A DNA stretch of 64,000 nt from Micrococcales bacterium KH10 (GTDB lineage Bacteria > Actinomycetota > Actinomycetes > Actinomycetales > Cellulomonadaceae). Under the pieces are notes generated by a model. The model made no database searches. It saw nothing but the letters and a program-made list of their open reading frames with translations, and was not told the origin of the DNA. The DNA is taken from contig FZPE01000003.1 in NCBI GenBank assembly GCA_900188465.1, forward strand, positions 62,001 through 126,000. Reading direction: 5' to 3'. Shown piece after piece: positions 36,810-46,008 of this stretch; the stretch's first letter is position 1, and each line of letters starts with the position of its first letter. The position numbers and the translations under genes are program-made.

Positions 36810-37780
36810 GCGGTTCGTACCCGAGTTACGTCCGCGTGCATTTGTTCGACGAGTGCCGTCACAGACTCGAATGCCACCTGACCGCGCACGAAGCCGACGA
36901 ACTCGACTCGTACGTGATGGCCGTACAGATCCAGGTCATCGCGGTCGAGCACGTAGCATTCGACCCGACGTTCGCTTCCGTCGAAGGTCGGATTGGTGCC
37001 GACGGAGATGGCGACTGGCAACCGGGCAGGCTCGTCCTGACCTATCGCATCGGAATCCAACACCGTCAACCAACCTGCGTAAACACCATCAGCCGGAACA
37101 AGTCCTTCACTGTCCGTACTCAGATTCGCAGTTGGAAATCCCAGTTCACGGCCACGATGATCACCGTGCACCACCTCACCAGACATACGATGCAGTCGTC
37201 CGAGCATCCGATTGGCTGTGGTCACATCACCCTGGCGCAACGCCCGGCGGATCAGACTTGACGACCAGCGGCTTGGCTCCCCACTCACGCCACTGTCTGT
37301 GTCCCCACGGCCGACATCATGGATGACCACCACATCGAACCCATAGCTACGTCCGAGTGCACGCAAGGTGTCGATGTTGCCTTCATTGCCCCAGCCGAAC
37401 CGGATGTCGTGCCCGGCAACTATGGTGCGCATCTGCAGCAGGTTGACCAGAAAACTCTGCACGAACTGCTCAGGAGACTGCCGTGCGAAGTCTTCGGTGT
37501 AATGAATGACCAGAGTCGCATCGACGCCAGCGTCAGCGATATGACTCAGCCGTTCTTGCAACGAGCAGATCGCGGCCGGGGCATGGTCGGGCCGGTGCAC
37601 CTGCGCCGGGTGCGGGTCAAAGGTCATGGCGACTGACTGCAGACCATCGCGACGCGCGAGAGACGCGACCTGCTCGAGCACCTCACGATGTCCGCGATGC
37701 ACCCCGTCAAAATTGCCGATGGTGACGACACAGGGACCAAAACCCACCGGAACCCGCTCGATCCCTTCGAAGATCTGCAC
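36788..37780 (-). CDS. ribF: Bifunctional riboflavin kinase / FAD synthetase
   Basis: Makes FMN from riboflavin, then FAD. The N-terminal nucleotidyltransferase domain has VVTIGNFDGVHRGHREVL and the SSSLIRRALRQGDV stretch; the C-terminal kinase domain has GDHRGRELGFPTANL and NPTFDGSERRVECYVLD. The 330-residue length is standard. Start is GTG with AAGGGA upstream. It usually sits between truB and rpsO; here a trpB, a broken toxin gene and a PTS locus break this up. Its last codons overlap a bidirectional hairpin. Confidence 0.95.
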   Translation of the reverse strand: MQIFEGIERVPVGFGPCVVTIGNFDGVHRGHREVLEQVASLARRDGLQSVAMTFDPHPAQVHRPDHAPAAICSLQERLSHIADAGVDATLVIHYTEDFARQSPEQFVQSFLVNLLQMRTIVAGHDIRFGWGNEGNIDTLRALGRSYGFDVVVIHDVGRGDTDSGVSGEPSRWSSSLIRRALRQGDVTTANRMLGRLHRMSGEVVHGDHRGRELGFPTANLSTDSEGLVPADGVYAGWLTVLDSDAIGQDEPARLPVAISVGTNPTFDGSERRVECYVLDRDDLDLYGHHVRVEFVGFVRGQVAFESVTALVEQMHADVTRVRTALAVGNA

Positions 37781-37865
37781 TTATTTCCCTTCGGATACCA
37801 CGTCAAGGGCAGGCGCACAGCGGCAGCACCGCTCGTTACATCACCTGCGAACCCGCTGCGGGTCC

Positions 37866-39167
37866 TCAGCGATCATACGTCTCCAAGAAGCCGCCATAGG
37901 CGGGCAGGTCGAGTTGTCCGTGTCCTGAGACCCCGATCACGATGGTCTCGTCACGGTCGTTCTGCCCTAGGTAATCGAACGCGGCAGCGAGAGCGTGGGT
38001 GGATTCCGGTGCTGGCACGATGCCTTCCGTGCGAGCAACCAGAATGCCGGCGTGGAAGGCTTTGTCCTGCGCGATGGCGACAGCATCGACCAGTCCGATG
38101 TGCTTGGCGTGGCTGAGCAATGGTGCCATACCGTGATAGCGCAGACCACCGGCGTGGATCGGGTCCGGCACGAAGTCCTTGCCCAAGGTGTACATCTTGA
38201 GCAGCGGCGTCATGCCGGAGAAGTCACCGAAGTCATAACGGTATTCACCCTCAGTCAGCGAAGGGCAGGCCACTGGTTCGGCCGCGACGACCCGGGTCTT
38301 GGCGTCCTTGGTCAGCACGTCACGTAGGAACGGGAAGGACAGGCCTGCGAGGTTTGAACCGCCACCGGCACAACCGAAGACGACATCGGCGGTATCCTCC
38401 CCCGCAAGTGCCAACTGTTCAATGGCTTCCAGCCCGATGACGCTTTGGTGCAGTGACACATGGTTGAGCACGCTGCCCAGCGCGTAGCGCGCTGCAGGCT
38501 CTTTCATTGCGACCTCAACGGCTTCCGATACGGCCATGCCTAGTGAACCAGGGGTGTCGGGAGTCGCAGCGAGGATTGCTCGTCCCGCCTCGGTCAGTTC
38601 GGATGGGCTGGAGTGGACCGCGCCACCGTACAGTTCCATCAGATAACGGCGGTATGGCTTCGACTCGTATGATGCAGCCACCTGCCAGATCTCGATATCC
38701 ACGCCGAACAGCGCCCCGGCGAAGGCAAGTGAGCTCCCCCACTGCCCGGCTCCGGTTTCAGTGGTGAGCTTGGTGATGCCTTCTTCTTTGTTGAAGTAGG
38801 CCTGCGCGACCGCTGAATTGGGTTTGTGGCTGCCGACGGGCGAGACGCCCTCGTATTTGAGGTAGATGCGAGACGAGGTGCCCAACGCTTGCTCCAGTCG
38901 GGTAGCACGGACGAGTGGCGTGGTGCGCCAGATCTGATAGACGTCACGAACGGCTTGAGGGATCTCGATGTAGCGTTCGGTGCTCAGCTCTTGTTCGGCC
39001 AGGGCGCGCGGGAACAGGCCCACCAGGTCGTCTACCGTGATGGGCTCGTTGGTTCCAGGGTGCAAGTGCGGCGGCATCGGCTCGGGGAAGTCCGCCTGGA
39101 TGTTGTACCAGTGAGTGGGAACCTGGACGGCGTTACCGGTTTCAGGCGCAGGGGCATTGGCAGACAT
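37866..39167 (-). CDS. trpB: Stand-alone tryptophan synthase beta chain, TrpB2 type
   Basis: A PLP enzyme that joins indole and serine, or acts as a serine deaminase in some TrpB2 forms. The PLP Lys115 is in SPVGSHKPNSA and the phosphate-binding loop in FGCAGGGSNLAG. The N-terminus (WYNIQADFP, TTPLVRATRLEQALG) and 433-residue length are those of the TrpB2 branch rather than the usual TrpB (about 400). No trpA is nearby. The ATG at 39167 has AAGGA six bases upstream; the longer frame is rejected. It lies between ribF and a decayed vapC, an accessory position. Whether it makes tryptophan here is not decided by sequence. Confidence 0.9.
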   Translation of the reverse strand: MSANAPAPETGNAVQVPTHWYNIQADFPEPMPPHLHPGTNEPITVDDLVGLFPRALAEQELSTERYIEIPQAVRDVYQIWRTTPLVRATRLEQALGTSSRIYLKYEGVSPVGSHKPNSAVAQAYFNKEEGITKLTTETGAGQWGSSLAFAGALFGVDIEIWQVAASYESKPYRRYLMELYGGAVHSSPSELTEAGRAILAATPDTPGSLGMAVSEAVEVAMKEPAARYALGSVLNHVSLHQSVIGLEAIEQLALAGEDTADVVFGCAGGGSNLAGLSFPFLRDVLTKDAKTRVVAAEPVACPSLTEGEYRYDFGDFSGMTPLLKMYTLGKDFVPDPIHAGGLRYHGMAPLLSHAKHIGLVDAVAIAQDKAFHAGILVARTEGIVPAPESTHALAAAFDYLGQNDRDETIVIGVSGHGQLDLPAYGGFLETYDR

Positions 39168-39209
39168 GCGTATTCCTTCGAGTCGACGGTGACCTAATGT
39201 GAGTACTTC

Positions 39210-39425
39210 ATGACGAGTACTAAGTCCGATGATATCTGGCCACCATGGAAGTACAGGGCGAACGTGCCGGATGGATCCCGCACTACCCGAATACTCGCTC
39301 AAGCAGTACAACCCCAGCGTGGGTCACGGATCGACTGCATCAGACAGATCGTCGAAGACGGCTTGGTGATTGAAATTGACCTACCGAAGCGTGCAGAAAC
39401 GCAGCGATCAGTTGAGTTGCCATGA
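39210..39425 (+). CDS. Small ORF ahead of vapC, possible antitoxin or remnant
   Basis: A 71-residue frame whose TGA overlaps the vapC ATG (ATGA), the coupling expected of an antitoxin-toxin pair. The product has no recognisable ribbon-helix-helix, AbrB or Phd motif; it contains Trp-Pro-rich and charged stretches (KSDDIWPPWKY, VIEIDLPKRAE). Start 42 bases from divergent trpB. It may be a divergent antitoxin or a scrambled remnant, since the toxin gene is already broken. Confidence 0.3.
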   Translation: MTSTKSDDIWPPWKYRANVPDGSRTTRILAQAVQPQRGSRIDCIRQIVEDGLVIEIDLPKRAETQRSVELP

Positions 39426-39859
39426 GGTATGTGCTGGATACCAACGTCATTTCGGAGACCCTTCGTACTGAACCTGACAGCAATGTGACCGCGTTTCTTC
39501 GCAAGAATGACGCATACTGCGCCATCACTGCGATGACTGCAGCGGAACTCGTCTATAGGGTGGAACGGCTGGACGAAGGTGCTCGCACATATCGGCTTCG
39601 CACCCAGATTGACCAAATTCTTGCCTTGTACGTAGACGGCATGCTTCAGTTCGACCATGTTGCTGCTACGCACTAGGGCAAGCTTGCTGCTGCCTCAGAG
39701 CGAGTAGGGCGGCCATTGCCTATCGTTGATCTGATGATCGCTACAGTGTGCCTAGCGACCAGCGCAACGCTCGGCACTCGCAATGTGGCAGATTTTCACT
39801 CGACAGGTGTCACGCTCATCAACCCCTGGGGTAACCAAGGCAGTCGTGTTCGGGATTAG
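39422..39859 (+). pseudogene. vapC: VapC/FitB-type PIN-domain toxin interrupted by an in-frame amber codon
   Basis: Codons 1-84 encode MRYVLDTNVISETLR and so on; codon 85 is TAG (39674-39676); the same frame then continues for 60 codons to a TAG at 39857-39859. The full reading has all four PIN acidic residues: Asp6 (LDTN), Glu42 (AAEL), Asp103 (IVDLMIA) and Asp124 (TRNVADF), and ends in the family's LINPW. At the stop, FitB relatives usually have Tyr before Gly-Arg/Lys-Leu-Ala, so one base change (TAY to TAG) would explain it. A toxin of 84 residues alone would lack two catalytic residues and be dead. Recent decay, or readthrough, are the alternatives. Confidence 0.75.
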
Positions 39860-40117
39860 TTCTTAGGCAACAGGACCGCCCCGGCACACGCCGAGCGAAA
39901 GGCGCCTCATTGACGCCCGCGCCACCGATCGCTACGACCTCGATCGAGCAAGCACCCACAGGAGCCTAGTCGGGAGTATGCGCACAAAACGGCCGAGAAG
40001 GAATGGAAGCGGCAAACTAACAAAGTTCACGGTAGACGAATGCCCTCGATATGGACTCAGAGATCGATTGGCGGGTGGGCTCGAGAGGCTCGACCAGCGC
40101 AGGGCGGGCTCGGCGGG
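39860..40117. other. Gene-poor stretch between vapC remnant and truB
   Basis: No reading frame with a credible start, codon usage or family match was seen in these 258 bases. It is probably spacer or scrambled remnant of the accessory insertion next to truB. Confidence 0.5.
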
Positions 40118-41074
40118 TCAGTTGGCTGGAGCAAGCACCACGACGGGCTGCGCGACGAGTTCTCCGCGCACTCGACGATCCTCCAGCAAAGCCACTGCCT
40201 CCCCGGATGCCGAGAGCGCTCCAAAGGTTCCGGGTTTTCCAGTGGCCGTGACCGCACGCCCAAAACTCAGTTCACGGGCTTCGTCATCTGTGACGTGACG
40301 CACCGGCAATACCGCTGAGATGGCATCCGCGATAGACCTCACCGCCAGTGCGCCTTCAGTCTTCGTCTGTTCTTCCAGCGGGATCGGCCCGAGCGCACCT
40401 TCAACGGTGAAATCGCCGATATGAGTGCGACGCAACGCCGTCAAATGACCGCAAGTTCCCAGTTCATGCGCAATATCTCGTCCCAAAGCCCGAATGTATG
40501 TGCCAGCCGAGCACCGAACCACCAGGTCGACATCGACCACCGCTATGCCATCGTCAGTCGTAGCAGTGCGCACCTCGATGACATCGATGAGGGAGATATT
40601 CACCTCACGCGCCGCAAGATTCACATCCTCGCCCTGACGCACCAGGTCATAGGCCCGCTTCCCATCAACCTTGATGGCCGAGACCGCCGAGGGCACCTGC
40701 ATAATCGTGCCGGTAAACTTGGCCGCAGCGACCTCAACTGCAGCCGGATCAGCATGGGCAAAACCGGGTGACTCGGTCCGCTCCCCCTCGGCGTCCTCCG
40801 TGGTCGTCGCAATCCCCAACCGCAATGTCGCGTGATACTCCTTCGGCGCATCCACAATGTAGCTGAGCAGCCGCGTCGCCCGACCGATTCCTAAGACGAG
40901 CACTCCCGTCGCCATGGGGTCGAGCGTGCCAGCATGGCCGATCTTGCGGTTCTTCGCCAGATACCGCATCTTCGCCACGACATCGTGGCTCGTCCATCCT
41001 TGCGGTTTGTCCACGACGAGCACGCCGTCGTCGATCTTGGCCCAGGGCCGGTCGTCGCGTCTGTCAGTCTTCAC
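40118..41074 (-). CDS. truB: tRNA pseudouridine(55) synthase
   Basis: Makes pseudouridine 55 in the T loop of tRNAs. Motif GVLVVDKPQGWTSHDVVAKMR near the start and GHAGTLDPMATGVLVLGIGRATRLL with the catalytic Asp. A C-terminal segment (LSFGRAVTATG) corresponds to the PUA-like end. The GTG at 41074 gives 318 residues; the longer frame to 41314 translates as shadow sequence of the neighbouring monooxygenase and is rejected. The binding site is weak, so the start could shift by a few codons. It follows the monooxygenase by 32 bases. Confidence 0.93.
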   Translation of the reverse strand: MKTDRRDDRPWAKIDDGVLVVDKPQGWTSHDVVAKMRYLAKNRKIGHAGTLDPMATGVLVLGIGRATRLLSYIVDAPKEYHATLRLGIATTTEDAEGERTESPGFAHADPAAVEVAAAKFTGTIMQVPSAVSAIKVDGKRAYDLVRQGEDVNLAAREVNISLIDVIEVRTATTDDGIAVVDVDLVVRCSAGTYIRALGRDIAHELGTCGHLTALRRTHIGDFTVEGALGPIPLEEQTKTEGALAVRSIADAISAVLPVRHVTDDEARELSFGRAVTATGKPGTFGALSASGEAVALLEDRRVRGELVAQPVVVLAPAN

Positions 41075-41106
41075 GCTCAGACACGTTATCACCGTAGCAA
41101 CGACGA

Positions 41107-42141
41107 CTATTCGTGCAGTCCGGCCTTGAGCAGTGCAGCGACGGCTCTGCGGCCTGCGCGATTCGCGCCGATAGTCGACTGGTTCGGGCCATAGCCGATC
41201 AGATGCAACATCGGCTCGCCCACAACCGCGGTATCGTCCATGGCTATCCCGTCCACCGGGTCGAGGCCGAGCGGGCGGAGATGATCCAACGCGGCATGAA
41301 AACCCGTGGCCCACAAGATCACGTCGAACGGCTCGAAGCGTCCGTCATGCAGACGCACCCCATTCGCTTCGATGGAGGCGAACATCGGGTGTCGCACGAG
41401 CGCTCCGCGAGCTTTGGCGCGCTGGGAATGCGGGCTCTCCACCAGGCCGGTATACGAGACAATCGACCCCACCGGCAGTCCTTGCGCGACATCCGCGGCC
41501 ACCTGCGTCTCCACTTGCCTGCCTAGGGTCTCGCGCCGGAACTCGTTCACCCACACCGGCTCTCGCCGAGTAAACCACCTGGTCTCGGTGACCGCGGAGA
41601 TCTCGTCCAGTAACTGCACTGCGGTGATACCGCCGCCGACTATCGCGACTCGCCGACCGGCGAACGCCGCAGGGTTGCGGTACTGGGCTGCATGCAACTG
41701 CCGACCGGCGAACTCTGCCCTGCCCGGATAATCCGGGACACGTGGCTTCGTCCATGTGCCGGTCGCATTAATGACGGCGCGCACGGACCACTGTCCATCC
41801 GAAGTGACGACGTCAAAGCCGGTCGAATTCCGCTCGACGCGCTGCACCTGCACTGGGCGATGCACTTCGAAGCCGTGTTCTCGCTCGTACTGCGCGAAGT
41901 AGCGCGGCACTGCCACGGAACTTCGCTCGCGAGAATCCACGGCGGGGACGGGCATCCCCGGAAGCTCGAAGATTCCGTTGACCGTCGCCATTGTCAGTGA
42001 ATCCCAACGGTGGCGCCAAGCTCCGCCTGGCCCGGATTCGGAGTCGAGAAGAAGAGACGGCACCCCGCGCCGCTGCAGGTGATGGGCGGCCGACAAACCG
42101 GCCTGTCCCATTCCAATCACAGCGACGCTAGGTGCCGTCAT
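41107..42141 (-). CDS. FAD/NAD(P)-binding monooxygenase-like oxidoreductase
   Basis: A 344-residue flavoprotein with an FAD Rossmann motif VIGMGQAGLSAA (about 8-19), an NAD(P)-binding motif VAIVGGGITAVQLL (165-178) and the downstream ATGF motif (LWATGFHAAL) of the flavin-monooxygenase/thioredoxin-reductase-like group. It resembles trimethylamine or Baeyer-Villiger type monooxygenases but is shorter, so the substrate is unknown. AGGAG lies five bases before the ATG at 42141. It begins 18 bases after rbfA, in the place where actinobacteria usually keep a DHH phosphoesterase (nrnA), and is likely transcribed with rbfA and truB. Confidence 0.85.
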   Translation of the reverse strand: MTAPSVAVIGMGQAGLSAAHHLQRRGVPSLLLDSESGPGGAWRHRWDSLTMATVNGIFELPGMPVPAVDSRERSSVAVPRYFAQYEREHGFEVHRPVQVQRVERNSTGFDVVTSDGQWSVRAVINATGTWTKPRVPDYPGRAEFAGRQLHAAQYRNPAAFAGRRVAIVGGGITAVQLLDEISAVTETRWFTRREPVWVNEFRRETLGRQVETQVAADVAQGLPVGSIVSYTGLVESPHSQRAKARGALVRHPMFASIEANGVRLHDGRFEPFDVILWATGFHAALDHLRPLGLDPVDGIAMDDTAVVGEPMLHLIGYGPNQSTIGANRAGRRAVAALLKAGLHE

Positions 42142-42159
42142 GCTCACTCCTGCGTGCGT

Positions 42160-42594
42160 TCAGTCGTCCGCACGTTCAGTCGGCTTCTTATATGGGTCAG
42201 CATCCCCCGCAGGCTGAGCGCTTGCACGCAGTCTGGCGAGTTCTTCGTCACGACGACGAGCCTCAGCCAACGCATCGTTGAGCTGTTGCGCGCCCTCGGG
42301 AATCTCGTCCAGATGGAACTCGATGGTAGGGGTCAAGCGCAACCCAGTCTGCTTGCCGACCTCGGAACGGATCAAACCCTTAGCCCGTGCCAGTGCGGCT
42401 GCGGTTCCGGCACGGTCCTCCTCACTGCCGAGCACGGTGTAGTAGACCGAAGCATGCTGGCAGTCGCCCGTCACCTTCACATCCGTAACGGTGACAAACC
42501 CCAACCGAGGGTCCTTGATTCGCCCTTCGAGCAACATGGCCACGATCTGCTGGATTCGCTCGGCCAGTCGAATAGCGCGGGGATTCTCTTTCAT
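42160..42594 (-). CDS. rbfA: 30S ribosome-binding factor RbfA
   Basis: A cold-shock and 16S rRNA maturation factor. The KH-like fold is visible: [51 protein letters not shown], then [22 protein letters not shown]. The 144-residue protein has a short charged tail. GAGGAG stands six bases before the ATG. It follows infB after a strong hairpin. Confidence 0.96.
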   Translation of the reverse strand: MKENPRAIRLAERIQQIVAMLLEGRIKDPRLGFVTVTDVKVTGDCQHASVYYTVLGSEEDRAGTAAALARAKGLIRSEVGKQTGLRLTPTIEFHLDEIPEGAQQLNDALAEARRRDEELARLRASAQPAGDADPYKKPTERADD

Positions 42595-42628
42595 CGCTGT
42601 CTCCTCATTTCAGATGGCGACTACAGAT

Positions 42629-42662
42629 GGTGGGGCTCACCCGAAATCGGATGAGCCCCACC
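42629..42662 (-). terminator. 16-bp hairpin between infB and rbfA
   Basis: GGTGGGGCTCACCCGA pairs with TCGGATGAGCCCCACC with one mismatch and a 2-base loop, 15 bases past the infB stop. Likely a partial terminator or an RNase processing site reducing rbfA expression relative to infB. No U run. Confidence 0.6.
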
Positions 42663-42677
42663 ACCTGCTGAAACAAC

Positions 42678-45545
42678 TCAGTCGCGCGGCTTTTCGCGCA
42701 GTTCGAAGGTCTCGACGATGTCGCCTTCAGCGATGTCGTTGAAGGAACCGAGGCCAATACCGCACTCGAAGCCTTCCCGCACCTCTGTGACGTCGTCCTT
42801 CTCACGGCGCAGCGAGTCGATTGCGAGGTTGTCGCCGACGACCACGCCGTCACGCAGCACTCGTGCCTTCGAGTTCCGCTTGATCGAACCGGAACGAATG
42901 ATCGAACCTGCGATGTTGCCGAACTTCGACGAACGGAAGATCTGGCGGATCTCCGCGGTACCGGTCTGCACCTCTTCGAACTCGGGCTTGAGCAGGCCCT
43001 TAAGCGCTGCCTCAACATCATCGATCGCCTGGTAGATGACCGAGTAGAAGCGGATGTCCACACCTTCGCGGTCTGCCAGTTCGGCAACGCGCTCAGCGGG
43101 CTTGACGTTGAAGCCGATGATGATCGCGTTGTCCACGGTGGCCAGGTTGACATCGTTCTGCGTGATGGAACCCACACCGCGGTGGATGATGCGCAACTGG
43201 ACTTCCTCGCCCACGTCGATCTTGAGCAGTGCGTCCTCGAGCGCTTCGACAGCACCTGAGACATCGCCCTTGAGCACGAGGTTGAGCGTGGTGACCTTGC
43301 CCTGTTCGAGAGCCTGGGTGAAGTCCTCCAGCGAAACCCGCTTGCGGCGCTTCGCCAAGGTAGCGGCGCGTTCAGCAGCCTCGCGCTTCTCAGCGATCTG
43401 GCGAGCCGTGCGGTCTTCGGGGGCCACCAGGAAGGTGTCACCTGCACGCGGCACTGAAGTCAGACCCAGTACCTGGACCGGACGTGACGGCAACGCGACA
43501 TCGACGGCGCTGCCGTACTCGTCGAACATGGCACGGACACGTCCGTAGGCGGTTCCGGCCACAATCGAGTCACCGACAGCCAAGGTTCCAGATTGGACGA
43601 GCACCGTCGCGACCGCACCGCGTCCCTTGTCGAGGTTCGCTTCGATGGCAACACCACGAGCGTGCTTGTCTGGGTTAGCGCGCAGGTCGAGTTCTGCGTC
43701 AGCGACGAGCAGCACCGAGTCGAGCAACTCGGAGATGCCCATGTTCTGCCGAGCGGAAACGTCGACGAACACGGTGTCACCGCCGTATTCCTCAGCGACC
43801 AGGTTGTATTCGGTCAACTGCTGACGGATCTTCGCCGGGTTGGCCTCAGGCTTGTCCACCTTGTTGACCGCCACGACCACCGGCACACCGGCAGCCTGCG
43901 CGTGGTTGAGCGCCTCGATCGTCTGAGGCATCACCCCGTCATCGGCCGCGACCACGAGGATCGCGAGGTCGGTGACCTGCGCACCGCGAGCACGCATGGC
44001 GGTGAACGCCTCGTGACCCGGGGTGTCGATGAAGGTGATGGCTCGCTCGTTGCCCTCGTACTCGTGCTGAATCTGGTAGGCACCGATGTGCTGGGTGATG
44101 CCTCCGGCCTCACCTGCGAGCACGTTGGTGTTGCGGATCGCGTCGAGCAGTCGAGTCTTACCGTGGTCGACGTGACCCATGACGGTCACGACCGGCGGAC
44201 GAGCTTCGAGGTCCTCGTCGGACTCTCCGGCTTCCTCAGCCTCAAGGTCGATGTCGAAGCCTTCGAGCAGCTCACGATCTTCGTCCTCAGCTGAGACCAT
44301 CTCAATGACGTAGCCCAATTCGGCACCGAGGGCACCGAACGTGTCCTCATCGAGTGACTGAGTGGCTGTCGCCATCTCGCCGAGGTGCATCAGCACCGTG
44401 ACTAGTGATGCCGGGTTGGCATCGATCTTGTCAGCGAAGTCCGCCAGGGATGAACCCCGGCGCAGTCGGATGACCGTATGACCATCGCCGCGAGGAACCT
44501 GCACGCCGCCAAGTGACGGTGCCTGCATCGCCTCGAACTCTTGCCTCTTCGCCCGTTTCGACTTACGGCCTCGTGCCGGGCGGCCGCCTTGACGACCGAA
44601 GGCACCTTGCGTGCTGCCGCGGCCGGCTCCACCGCGACCGCCAGGACGACCGCCGCCGAAACCACCGCCGCCACCAGGGCCTCCACGAGGCGCACCGCCA
44701 CCGAAACCGCCGCCGCCACCAGGGCCTCCACGACCGCCTTGGCCCCGGCCACCGCCACCTGCGGGGCGTTCGTTGGAACGCTGCGGGGTACGACCCGGCA
44801 TCATTCCTGGGTTCGGACGTGGACCGCCACCGCTACGAGGCGCTGGCCCACCGGGACGTGGAGCGGCACCTGGCCGTGGGCCACCGCCTGCGCGGGCTGC
44901 ACCAGGACGAGGCGTGCCGCCGCGTTCACCCGAGCGTGCTTGGTCCGCGGCACGTTCACCGCGACCGCCAGGTCGCGGCATGCCTTGGCTGGAAGCGTAC
45001 GGATTGTTGCCCGGCCGAGCCCCTGGTCGCGGCATGCCTTGGCTGGAAGCGTACGGATTGTTGCCCGGCCGAGCCGCTGGACGCGGCCCTGGCGTAGCAG
45101 AGCGTGTCGTGGCGGCATCTGAACTCTTGGCCGCAGCGGCTGGCTTGTCTGTCAACTCGTCCGGCTCGACGATCTTGTCGACTGCCGTCTCAGCGGGCTC
45201 ACTTACTGCCTTCTTGGCCTGACGAGGACCTGGGACGGCACTAGCTGTCTTCGGGTTCGCCGCCGCAGGAGTCTCCGCCTGAGCAGTGTCTGTTTCCTTT
45301 TCGGCCGCCGCCTTCTTAGCAGCTGGTTTGGGCGCTGTTGCCTTCTTGGGCTCCGCCTTTGGTTTCTCCTGCGCCGCTGGTTCTTCGGGCGGCGGGAATG
45401 CGTCGCGCAGTTTGCGCGCGACCGGCGGCTCGATAGTTGACGAAGCGGAACGGACGAACTCACCCATCTCGGTGAGTTTCGCCATCACGTCCTTACTGGA
45501 CTTACCGAGCTCTTTGGCGAGCTCGTATACGCGGACCTTTGCCAC
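42678..45545 (-). CDS. infB: Translation initiation factor IF-2
   Basis: The GTPase that places initiator tRNA on the 30S subunit. An N-terminal IF2N domain (1-50) is followed by an Ala/Pro/Lys-rich then Gly/Arg/Pro-rich linker (50-330), a second IF2N-like segment (about 350-410), and the G domain with GHVDHGKT at 457-464, DTPGHEAF and NKVDKPEA, then domains II-IV. Length 955 residues is usual for actinobacteria. GTG start with AGGAGAG upstream. The linker holds a 54-bp tandem repeat (44971-45075). Part of rimP-nusA-ylxR-infB-rbfA. Confidence 0.97.
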   Translation of the reverse strand: MAKVRVYELAKELGKSSKDVMAKLTEMGEFVRSASSTIEPPVARKLRDAFPPPEEPAAQEKPKAEPKKATAPKPAAKKAAAEKETDTAQAETPAAANPKTASAVPGPRQAKKAVSEPAETAVDKIVEPDELTDKPAAAAKSSDAATTRSATPGPRPAARPGNNPYASSQGMPRPGARPGNNPYASSQGMPRPGGRGERAADQARSGERGGTPRPGAARAGGGPRPGAAPRPGGPAPRSGGGPRPNPGMMPGRTPQRSNERPAGGGGRGQGGRGGPGGGGGFGGGAPRGGPGGGGGFGGGRPGGRGGAGRGSTQGAFGRQGGRPARGRKSKRAKRQEFEAMQAPSLGGVQVPRGDGHTVIRLRRGSSLADFADKIDANPASLVTVLMHLGEMATATQSLDEDTFGALGAELGYVIEMVSAEDEDRELLEGFDIDLEAEEAGESDEDLEARPPVVTVMGHVDHGKTRLLDAIRNTNVLAGEAGGITQHIGAYQIQHEYEGNERAITFIDTPGHEAFTAMRARGAQVTDLAILVVAADDGVMPQTIEALNHAQAAGVPVVVAVNKVDKPEANPAKIRQQLTEYNLVAEEYGGDTVFVDVSARQNMGISELLDSVLLVADAELDLRANPDKHARGVAIEANLDKGRGAVATVLVQSGTLAVGDSIVAGTAYGRVRAMFDEYGSAVDVALPSRPVQVLGLTSVPRAGDTFLVAPEDRTARQIAEKREAAERAATLAKRRKRVSLEDFTQALEQGKVTTLNLVLKGDVSGAVEALEDALLKIDVGEEVQLRIIHRGVGSITQNDVNLATVDNAIIIGFNVKPAERVAELADREGVDIRFYSVIYQAIDDVEAALKGLLKPEFEEVQTGTAEIRQIFRSSKFGNIAGSIIRSGSIKRNSKARVLRDGVVVGDNLAIDSLRREKDDVTEVREGFECGIGLGSFNDIAEGDIVETFELREKPRD
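44971..45075. repeat. 54-bp tandem repeat inside infB
   Basis: A 51-base stretch beginning at 44971 recurs exactly at 45025 (period 54). It encodes two copies of an 18-residue unit, [18 protein letters not shown], in the disordered IF-2 linker. Because the DNA copies are identical, the duplication is recent or kept uniform. Shorter Gly-rich repeats ([12 protein letters not shown], twice) lie nearby at about 44640-44730. Confidence 0.9.
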
Positions 45546-45594
45546 ATCTCTCCTGTCTCGGCCCGCCCGGACAGGGTGGACCGTCGTTAGTACC

Positions 45595-45999
45595 TCATCG
45601 CTGGGTGCTCATCGGGTGCCCATCGGCTTCCAACCCGCTTTCCATATCGACGATCGAGGACAGGGTTGTCCTCGCCTGACGCGCTAATTCTTCGATCTCG
45701 CTCGTGTCCACTGGACCGGTCAATCGCAAGGCACGCGCAAAGGCGCGCCTTGTTAGCGCTTTTTCTAGACAATGTTCGTGCAGCCACGCTCCCCTGCCCG
45801 ACATCGTTACACGCGCATCAAAGCGCACATATGCAACACCGTTACGGGAGTCCGCCACTACTCGCAATACATTGGCACGAAGATCACGACGACGGCATCC
45901 GATACAGGTGCGAACCGGACCGGTCCGTCGCGTGGAATCTGCGGTGAGCACGCCTTCGCGTGCCGACACCGTGGATAGTCTACCGCTATTTATGTCCAT
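45595..45999 (-). CDS. ylxR: YlxR (DUF448) RNA-binding protein
   Basis: A small RNA-binding protein between nusA and infB in most Gram-positives; in some it regulates transcription of central genes. The family core [19 protein letters not shown], then [26 protein letters not shown] is clear. About 25 residues precede and 35 follow the usual 90-residue fold, so this version is long. The ATG at 45999 is chosen; a GTG at 46005 and internal GTGs are possible, and none has a strong ribosome binding site. Confidence 0.85.
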   Translation of the reverse strand: MDINSGRLSTVSAREGVLTADSTRRTGPVRTCIGCRRRDLRANVLRVVADSRNGVAYVRFDARVTMSGRGAWLHEHCLEKALTRRAFARALRLTGPVDTSEIEELARQARTTLSSIVDMESGLEADGHPMSTQR

Positions 46000-46008
46000 C
46001 AACACTCG

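Noticed and set aside
39978-40298. Plus-strand frame of 106 codons running into truB
   Set aside because: Most of it is antisense to truB and the unique part shows no family pattern, ribosome binding site or typical codon use.
44510-45222. Long plus-strand frames opposite infB
   Set aside because: They are proline- or arginine-rich mirror images of the repetitive Gly/Pro/Arg-coding stretch of infB, with no independent support.
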